This document shows, one piece after another, positions 59,171 to 64,000 of a DNA stretch of 64,000 bases. Each line of letters opens with the position of its first letter. The first letter of the stretch is position 1. Position numbers and translations under genes: made by a program. Source of the stretch: Dermatemys mawii (lineage: Eukaryota; Chordata; Testudines; Dermatemydidae); the NCBI GenBank assembly GCA_007922305.1, contig ML677366.1, forward strand, positions 10,223,433 to 10,287,432. The letters are read 5' to 3'. The notes under the pieces were generated by a model, which had not been told where the DNA came from, did no database searches, and saw only the letters and a program-made list of their open reading frames with translations.

Positions 59171-60289
59171 TAATTGAGGAGCAATTTGATGGAGACTAGG
59201 GTAAAAGGCTTTATTGATCAGCTTGATTTTTGGTTATGCTTTTAACTTTAATTCTTATTTCCTTTAAACACTTTCCCCAGCATCTCTTTATGATCAGGTT
59301 GTCATAAAATACATAAAAGAACCAATGTAAATCTCTCTCAGGACTCAGAGTCAAACCAAAAATATCTGAGGTTCAAAAATAACATTAGTTTGCACTTAGA
59401 AGGGATTGTTTGAATTTTGGCATGCCTGATTGGAGCAGGAAATACTATCACCACCACCACCCCAAAAGAAAAAAACAAAAAACAAAAAAACCCAACAACA
59501 TTGTAGTAACATTTCCAGCCTGATTTGAGAAGCTGAGAAGCTTCTGAACCTCTGGGTGAGTCTCTGGACTTAGGGTGGTTTGAGGTGCCCGTGCTTTCTC
59601 CTTATTTAAAAAGACTATTTTTACTGCATTCCTGCTATGCCTCTGATTTTCTCTCTTTTCTACTTCAGCAGTTGTCTCTCCCTTTCCTTGGATTTTATTC
59701 CGTTCCCCCTCCAGGAGTTCCCTCAGCTAAACCCCCAATGACAAGATCTCACTACATTATAATGAAACCTAGAAACTTGAACACTATGATGTTTTCAGTT
59801 CATGTTGTGTCCCTCTGGTTATCTTGCGACCTCATCAACAGGAGTAATCTGGGTGTTCTCAACTGGAGCTGAGGCTTTAACAAAAGGACAATAATACAGC
59901 TAATTATTCCAGACACATCAGCATTTCCCTACCACAGCAGGTATGTCAAATAGGAGCTACACCCAGACACTGGAAACTAATATTTGCCTGGGAGATTCTT
60001 TATGCTCCAATGACCATGATTTGTTTTTTAAGTGTACATTTCAACAGATGGCGGGTAGGCCAGCCCACAGTTTGGACTCTGTGTACCTAGGACTGTATTA
60101 ATCCCTATCACTCAGCTGCAGTGCTAACAGGAACCCATAAACTGTTTGCTGCCACACAGTGGCCATAGTTAGCAAAGGAGACAGTTCACTCTGCCGTTCA
60201 GCGGCCAGACTGAAAAGCAGTAGTTAAACACTGAGTAGTTTTACTTGAACCAGGATGATTGGCTCCTGGGAAACAGAAACAATTGGCTA

Positions 60290-60571
60290 GTCACGAGATA
60301 GAAAGGCCAAGAAACACTGGTGCACAGGATTGTGGGATAGCATTGGCAGATTTCAGGACATGAGTCTGGGGACCTGGCCCCAAGGTACTGCAAAATGCTG
60401 GAATTTGGACTCAATCCCAGTGAGCTACTGCCCTTCTGCTCTGTTTTAAGACCTAGGTCCTGAGGGCTTACTGTCCTGAATCTGACAGATTTGTGTGTAG
60501 ATGGAGGAGGGGGTTGGGCCCAAGTCAGAGTCTGAGCTCCTGTTTGCATTTCACTGTAGACGTACCCTTTG
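60290..60571 (-). mobile_element. MITE-like repeat ending GTAGACGTACCC
   Basis: The right end, TTTCACTGTAGACGTACCC, is the TCTACA-type terminus in reverse (GGGTACGTCTACAG). GTGCACAGGATTGTGGGATAGCATTGGCAGA and CTGGGGACCTGGCCCC...GTACTGCAAAATGCTGG are wording I associate with a turtle repeat. The left boundary is not clear. Confidence 0.45.
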
Positions 60572-61629
60572 TGGGCAACAGGAGCAAAGAGGTTAAAGTC
60601 AAGCAGAATGTTGGAGGCAGAGTCTGAGGTGGTCTAATCAGTCAGAGCTCATACAGTTTTCCCTGTGCTTCGGCTTCAGAATCATCTTACAAAAGATGTA
60701 GGGAAAATGTTTTGATGTGATTTCCACCCTGGCTAGTAATGGGAAAACTCACAAAAGTGTCTCTCCCTCGAAGAGTACCAAGACAATCTGGCAGATCCAA
60801 GAGGTCATGGTCATCCATTCAGGCAAAAGAAAGATGGCATCCACAGTGGCCCCTTTTGGCCTGCTTAGGCACTACTCAGCCTGCCTCAGTCCCCTGAGGA
60901 AAACTTGCCCAGCAGTCGTTTCTCTCAGCACCACTTGGCAAGGCACAAGTAACAAGTGCAACAAACCAAAAGGGCTTTCTGCTTTTCCTGGGCTCAGCTC
61001 TTAGCTCTTTCCCACTCTCCTGCAGAGCGTCAGCATTCAGGGCTTTTCCCCCAGGAGTCACCTTTCCTCCAGGGCCAATCACAGGCGCCAGCATCCTTCC
61101 TGCAACTCTCCTCAAGGCCAGCTGCTTGGGAGTTACCTTTCTCCGGGACTACCAGAGGAGCCGACTGCCCTTCTGCAACCCCCGTCCCCAACGCACTAAT
61201 CAAACTCTCTCACCCTTCGAAGGCATCCCAGGACCCCTTCCCAACTGGGTCTAGTAACTGAACAGGACCATTTGATACCAAGCTGATGAGGATCAGCTGA
61301 GAGAGTAGCCCATCCATCACAGGAGAGGCCTGACTCCCCTTAAAGGCCAGCCAGTCTATGACAATGAGCAATACTACATGGCCTAGTAACCACTTGAGTC
61401 AGCTCAAATGTCAGATAGTTTACGTTGCAGACCAAGAAGGAATCTGCTAACACACGGTGAAGAACGACCCCTTTTCTATAAATTGTACAAGTTCAATTCA
61501 AAGCAGGGAATGTGTGTGTGTCATGTACATACTGGTATGTTACAGTAATGGTATCTTACCTACTGATACTACAGCAGAACAAGGGAAGAGTGAACATCCC
61601 TATGACTTTGCATTTCCCATATGTATGTA

Positions 61630-61817
61630 CAGTGGAATCCCACAATACCGCGCCCCGAGATAGCGCGAATCTGCTTATAACATGAGGCGCGCAGGGCTCC
61701 CAACGGTGGCAGCTTGTGGTACTTTGATGTCATGCGACCCCGCTATACCACGACCCCGCATTTACCGCGGTCAATATTTTTGGACCCCAACCGTCGTGGT
61801 ATTGTGGGGTTCCCCTG
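61630..61817. mobile_element. 188-bp Tigger/pogo-type MITE
   Basis: The left end CAGTGGAATCCCACAATACC and the right end (reversed, CAGGGGAACCCCACAATACC) match at 18 of 20. TA dinucleotides flank it (61628-61629 and 61818-61819). The interior has ATACCACGACCCCGCATTTACCGCGG, more inverted sub-terminal sequence. Non-coding, and more diverged than the copy at 35758-35958, which belongs to a different family. Confidence 0.85.
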
Positions 61818-61819
61818 TA

Positions 61820-64000
61820 TACGAAATATTTGCCATGAGGGCAAATTAGGAGTAATAGGTTGGAATCTGACCATAAATGGAAAACAGACTAAGATGAAAG
61901 TTGATTATTTTTTCCATTGCGTTGCTTCAATCAAATTTTTAATTAGAGACACACCAATGAACAGTACTTCCCGACAGTTTGCTGACTGGTGATTTCCGGT
62001 CTCTACTCATTCTGATAACGCCTGCAATTGGAAGCCCCTGGTCCATATCTGCAAAGGTGCTCATCTGAATTCAGCTTGGAACCAGCACTAGCCCCCTTTG
62101 TCACATTAGACCTTAGTCGATTATCTCCCTCACTTTGTTTTCAGTGTTATCTGGAACTAGAAAGCCAGGAGCAGGAATGGGTTAAGACATGAAGGAGCCT
62201 GGACGGAGTTAATCAAATCTGCATCACAACATGTTACAAAATATGGTCTCTCAGGACATCTTTGGAGCTGGAGACCCCAAACTGTAGGTGCACTCTTGAT
62301 TCTCAACTGCTAAGGTGCACCAAGAAGATGGAAATGAGCTATCATTGTCTTTGTTTATTTTTGCCCTTGTTACAAAATGTGCCTCATTTCTAATTGACCT
62401 ACGTGGAACGGCCATGAGTATTTTCTGTTGGAAACCAAGAATGCTCAGGCTTGATCCAGAATGAAACTTCTGACAAATGCATCTTCTTGATGCAATTCTT
62501 CCCCAGGGTGAAATATCCCCTTCTTACAATATGTTCACTAGCAAAAATATGGCTTATGCTGCTGGTTGTTTTCTGCTGTTTTCACACAATTCCTCTCCCT
62601 GGACCCATCCAGAAAACATTGGCACACACATCTCTGTGCTCCATGGAGACAAGAAGAATTTGCACACACAGAGTCTTACTTAATAGGAATTGGTCAGAAA
62701 AACATGTATATTTGCAGATAATTTCTTCTACAGCATTCTCCAGCTGCTGGATAAAACCTCTGTTGGTGACAAGGGAGAGAAGATAAATGTTGGATACAGA
62801 AACAGTATGGCTAGAGACTTACCCCCAAAAGCCTAAGGAAAATCTCCAGCTATTAATAGATCTCATGTGTGATTTCATACAGCAATTATACTGCAGTACC
62901 ACTGCACAATATAGGTAGCACAAAAGGGTCCTGGTCTATGACTAAACTCTGCACATCCTTTCGTGTATGTGACATTATCTTAATATTGTTTAGGGTCGTT
63001 TCATCTACTTACAAACATGAAAATCAAATTCTGCTGCTCTCTGGACTTTCAGTAGTATCTTTCCAGACCCAACAGTCTTGGAACGATTGCAGCTCCAGAG
63101 ACAGGCCTGAAAAAGTGAGAGCTGGGTCTGGAAGGTGAAGAACTTAGAGAATTCAAGAACGTTCTACCTGCTGTGAAGAGAGACTAGACATGGACCTGTT
63201 TGGATTCAGGGGTGTTCAAATCTTCTTAGGGGCCTCCATCTCCTTAAAAGTCTCATACTACATAAAATAAAGCAAAGTATGCATTGTCCTGGGTCTGGAA
63301 AAGGGTAGATACTGAAATGCTTGAGCTGCCCAGATGTCAAAACCCAGAAGGCAATCAGTGAGGATGGACAAGGCTGAAGACATGACTCCATGCATGTTTC
63401 CTTGACTCACGCACTTGTTTTTCTCCAAGATGAGAGGTACTTAGATACTATGGTAATGGGAGCCATATACAAATATAGCCAGGTACAGAAGAAAAAAAGA
63501 GGGATAATTGTGATAGTTGTTTTTGTGCTGTGGACACCTATCTGTTAGGAACAGAACAGACACTAGCTTATTTTATAGAGATGATAGAGCAACAGACAGA
63601 TGGTAAGAGATTTCAGTCAGTGCCAACTTGGGCTGCATTCAAACTAATGTGTCCAAGTGGTTAAAGGTTACAAAGCTTACGTTAAATCCCCTGAGTTATA
63701 CAACCTTCTAAACGAGGGCCGTGGGAAATCTGGACATTACAGATGGTTTTCATTTTAAAACTTTTGTGTACTCTGTCCAGCAGATGGCACCATTACTCCA
63801 CATTTTTACCCTTCAGACCAGTCATGGATACATCCAGAAGAGGAGAGATTTGCTTCCAGTGTCACCGGTGACGGCTGCATAGTCTTGGAACAAAGGTTAA
63901 GCATGAACGGATTCTTAAACATGGTTCAACAAATGCCACCACTCACATTTATGAAACTTGATATTCCCATTAGTTTCATTAAATTGAAAACACCAGAGCT
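61820..64000. other. Unassigned flanking DNA
   Basis: Frames stay below 112 codons and none shows a domain. No repeat was recognised. Confidence 0.5.

Noticed and set aside
1..64000. CRISPR array, prophage, operon or other prokaryotic system
   Set aside because: Spliced vertebrate exon, LINE/SINE/hAT content and low gene density show vertebrate nuclear DNA; no regularly spaced repeats or bacterial gene order.

Overview
This window looks like vertebrate, most likely turtle (cryptodire), nuclear DNA. It has one recognisable protein-coding exon in a sea of interspersed repeats. It contains a CR1 LINE of the type I know from turtles, a Penelope-like element (PLE), many CAG-ended hAT-type non-autonomous elements, Tigger/pogo MITEs, MIR and a 5S-derived SINE. 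No bacterial operons, CRISPR arrays or functional RNA genes were seen. Species assignment and repeat-family names are by eye, without a database search.

Gene content. On the minus strand at 15162-15702 lies an exon with the start codon and first 157 codons of MCTP2 (multiple C2 and transmembrane domain protein 2). It has a clear splice acceptor and a consensus splice donor. The next exon lies beyond position 1. A CpG-rich block at 43370-43720, next to a 400-base assembly gap, is the best candidate for the MCTP2 promoter and a non-coding first exon. If so, 15703-43490 is the first intron, 1-15161 is the second, and the rest is upstream flank.

Layout. 1-15161: intron with an LTR-like block (1861-2769), tRNA-like and MITE copies, and an LINE 3' end split by a MITE (13545-14325). 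15162-15702: MCTP2 exon. 16013-19225: a rearranged PLE with a 12-bp target duplication, an antisense LINE, and a small PLE fold-back with 73-bp arms inside an LINE tail. 20260-26310: MIR, PLE tail, hAT elements, antisense LINE and 5S-derived SINE. 28595-37665: densest repeat block, with four hAT elements with clear 8-bp duplications, a weaker fifth candidate, and a ~2.6 kb CR1 that itself carries a hAT and a Tigger insertion. 38570-42950: sparse repeats, then a C-rich minisatellite and the gap. 43370-43720: CpG island. 43980-64000: mostly unrecognised non-coding DNA with scattered ancient SINE/MITE copies and a second Tigger MITE.

The most rewarding signals are structural. They are a hammerhead-ribozyme-like core in the PLE terminal repeat, the nearly perfect PLE fold-back, nested insertions that give a relative chronology, and the MCTP2 leader with two very short upstream ORFs. 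I saw no convincing undescribed biological system.
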